Source: Pseudomonadota bacterium
GTDB taxonomy: Bacteria > Pseudomonadota > Alphaproteobacteria > Rhizobiales > Hyphomicrobiaceae
DNA: 7,511 bases
Assembly (NCBI GenBank): GCA_023392135.1
Contig: JAEVZQ010000105.1
Span: 1-7,511, forward strand
Direction: 5' to 3'
Part shown: positions 6,444 to 7,511 of the stretch, piece by piece
Layout of the letters: each line of letters opens with the position of its first letter
How positions within the stretch are numbered: the stretch's first letter is position 1
Notes under the pieces: model-generated
Told to the model about the DNA's origin: nothing
Database searches by the model: none
Seen by the model: the letters and a program-made list of their open reading frames with translations, nothing else
Position numbers and translations under genes: made by a program

Positions 6444-7511
6444 ATGAAGCGATCGCCGGCACGGGAGATGTCCCGCAAAACAGCGCGAGGACGCAGAGCC
6501 GTCTTGACACCGGTCCCCGACGCGCCGGACCTCGAAAGCGAAGGACAAAACAGGGAGAGTGCATCGCGCGTCGACACGCTGCTCACGGGCGCACTCGGGC
6601 TGCACTCCGGCGATTTCGTTGTCCACGCGGATCATGGCATCGGCCGTTTCGAAGGACTCACCACGCTCGATGCTGATGGCACGCGCGATTTCTTCACCAT
6701 CGCCTTTCAGGACGGCAAGGTGCTCGTCCCGGTCGAGAATACGGACCTGCTATCGCAATACGGATCGGCAGATGCTGCTGTCCGCCTGGACCGGCTGAGC
6801 GGCAAAGCCTGGGCGGGCCGTAAAGGGCGGCTCAAGAAACGGATCGGAGCGATTGCCCGGCGGCTCATTGGCATTGCGGCTACCCGCGAGCTGGCGACCG
6901 CGCCCATCCTCGCCACCGACCCTGCAGATTACGACCGCTTCTGCGCAGGCTTCCCGTACCAGGAGACGCCCGATCAAGCGGAAGCGATCGCGGCTACGAT
7001 CCAGGACCTCGCCAGCGGCAAGCCGATGGACCGGCTGATCTGCGAGGATGTCGGCTCAGGCAAGACCGAGGTGGCGCTCCGTGCGGCCTTCCATGCCGCG
7101 ATGGCCGGCTGGCAGGTGGCCGTGATCGCGCCCACCACCCTGCTCTCGCGCCAGCACACGGAGACGTTCCAAAAGCGCTTCGCCGACTTTCCGGTCACCA
7201 TTGCCCAGGCCTCGCGACTGACCGGTCCCAAACGATTAGCCGAGGTCAAGGCCGGCTTGAAATCCGGCGAGATCCGGATCGTCATCGGCACCCACGCACT
7301 TCTCTCCGAGAGCGTCAGTTTCGCAAAGCTCGGCCTGATCATTGTCGACGAGGAGCAGCGGTTCGGTGTCCGGCACAAGGAGCGCCTGAAGCAGCTGCGC
7401 GAAGGGGTGCACGTGCTGACGCTCACCGCCACGCCGATCCCCCGCACACTGCAGCTCGCGCTGTCGATGGTCCGCTCCCTGTCGCTCATCATGACGCCGC
7501 CGGCCGGCCGG
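6444..7511 (+). CDS. Short Mfd-like protein: CarD/RID domain plus translocase motor, C-terminus beyond window
   Basis: Homologue of the C-terminal half of Mfd, the dsDNA translocase that pushes stalled RNA polymerase. Numbered from the ATG at 6468, residues 1-45 are basic, polar and unrecognised. Residues 45-105 are a CarD-like RNA-polymerase-interaction domain (LHSGDFVVHADHGIGRFEGL). The motor follows: FPYQETPDQ (162-170), Walker A EDVGSGKT (193-200), APTTLL (221-226), GTH (274-276), motif II DEEQRFG (294-300) and TATPIPRTL (320-328). Full Mfd has about 500 residues of UvrB-like and UvrA-binding domains before CarD; here the frame is closed by TGA at 6387-6389, so they are absent. Walker A is usually GDVGFGKT and motif II DEEH in Mfd; both differ here. 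The start is uncertain: ATG 6444 has only weak GAG upstream, and ATG 6468 has GGGAG with no spacing. It diverges from sitA. RecG is less likely because of the CarD domain. Confidence 0.85.
   Translation, partial: MKRSPAREMSRKTARGRRAVLTPVPDAPDLESEGQNRESASRVDTLLTGALGLHSGDFVVHADHGIGRFEGLTTLDADGTRDFFTIAFQDGKVLVPVENTDLLSQYGSADAAVRLDRLSGKAWAGRKGRLKKRIGAIARRLIGIAATRELATAPILATDPADYDRFCAGFPYQETPDQAEAIAATIQDLASGKPMDRLICEDVGSGKTEVALRAAFHAAMAGWQVAVIAPTTLLSRQHTETFQKRFADFPVTIAQASRLTGPKRLAEVKAGLKSGEIRIVIGTHALLSESVSFAKLGLIIVDEEQRFGVRHKERLKQLREGVHVLTLTATPIPRTLQLALSMVRSLSLIMTPPAGR

Noticed and set aside
6974..7492. Minus-strand open frame of 172 codons
   Set aside because: Antisense to the Mfd-like motor, whose helicase motifs are clear; the Ser/Arg-rich product has no domain.

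Overview
The window is GC-rich, densely packed bacterial DNA whose gene content fits an alphaproteobacterium, most likely Hyphomicrobiales/Rhizobiales. The clues are a sitABCD-type manganese/iron uptake operon, a Mur-like operator of repeated TTGCAA/TGCAA half-sites in front of sitA, and a Liv-type cassette with gene order ATPase-ATPase-binding protein. The genus cannot be named from the sequence. Seven genes lie on the minus strand and one on the plus strand.

Layout on the minus strand, in transcription order (right to left). First comes the Sit operon: sitA (binding protein, 6288-5308), sitB (ATPase, 5308-4379), sitC (permease, 4382 down to an early stop at 3672, original frame to 3522) and sitD (permease, 3525-2650). 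Neighbouring genes overlap by 1-4 bases (TGATG, ATGA, ATGA), so the operon is translationally coupled. A 156-base gap follows, with a weak terminator-like hairpin and a weak promoter candidate. Next is a branched-chain amino-acid-type (HAAT) ABC cassette: livG (2493-1696), livF (1703-990) and a LivK-like binding protein that starts with GTG at 956 and runs off the left edge. Its two membrane permeases are not in the window and probably lie beyond that edge.

On the plus strand, diverging from sitA, a gene beginning near 6444 runs off the right edge. It encodes the CarD-like RNA-polymerase-interaction domain plus the translocase motor of Mfd (transcription-repair coupling factor), but not the UvrB-like N-terminal half.

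How the genes would work together: SitA captures Mn2+ (or Fe2+) in the periplasm, SitC/SitD form the channel and SitB powers it. Mur would be expected to repress the operon when Mn is plentiful, through the operator beside the sitA ribosome binding site. LivG/LivF would power uptake of an amino acid or related small molecule delivered by the LivK-like protein.

The two most notable points are an in-frame TAA in sitC that removes its last membrane helix while the rest of the frame and its overlap with sitD remain intact, and the short Mfd-like protein with altered motor motifs. No RNA genes, CRISPR arrays, insertion sequences or phage elements were seen. No gene-free stretch exceeds 160 bases.
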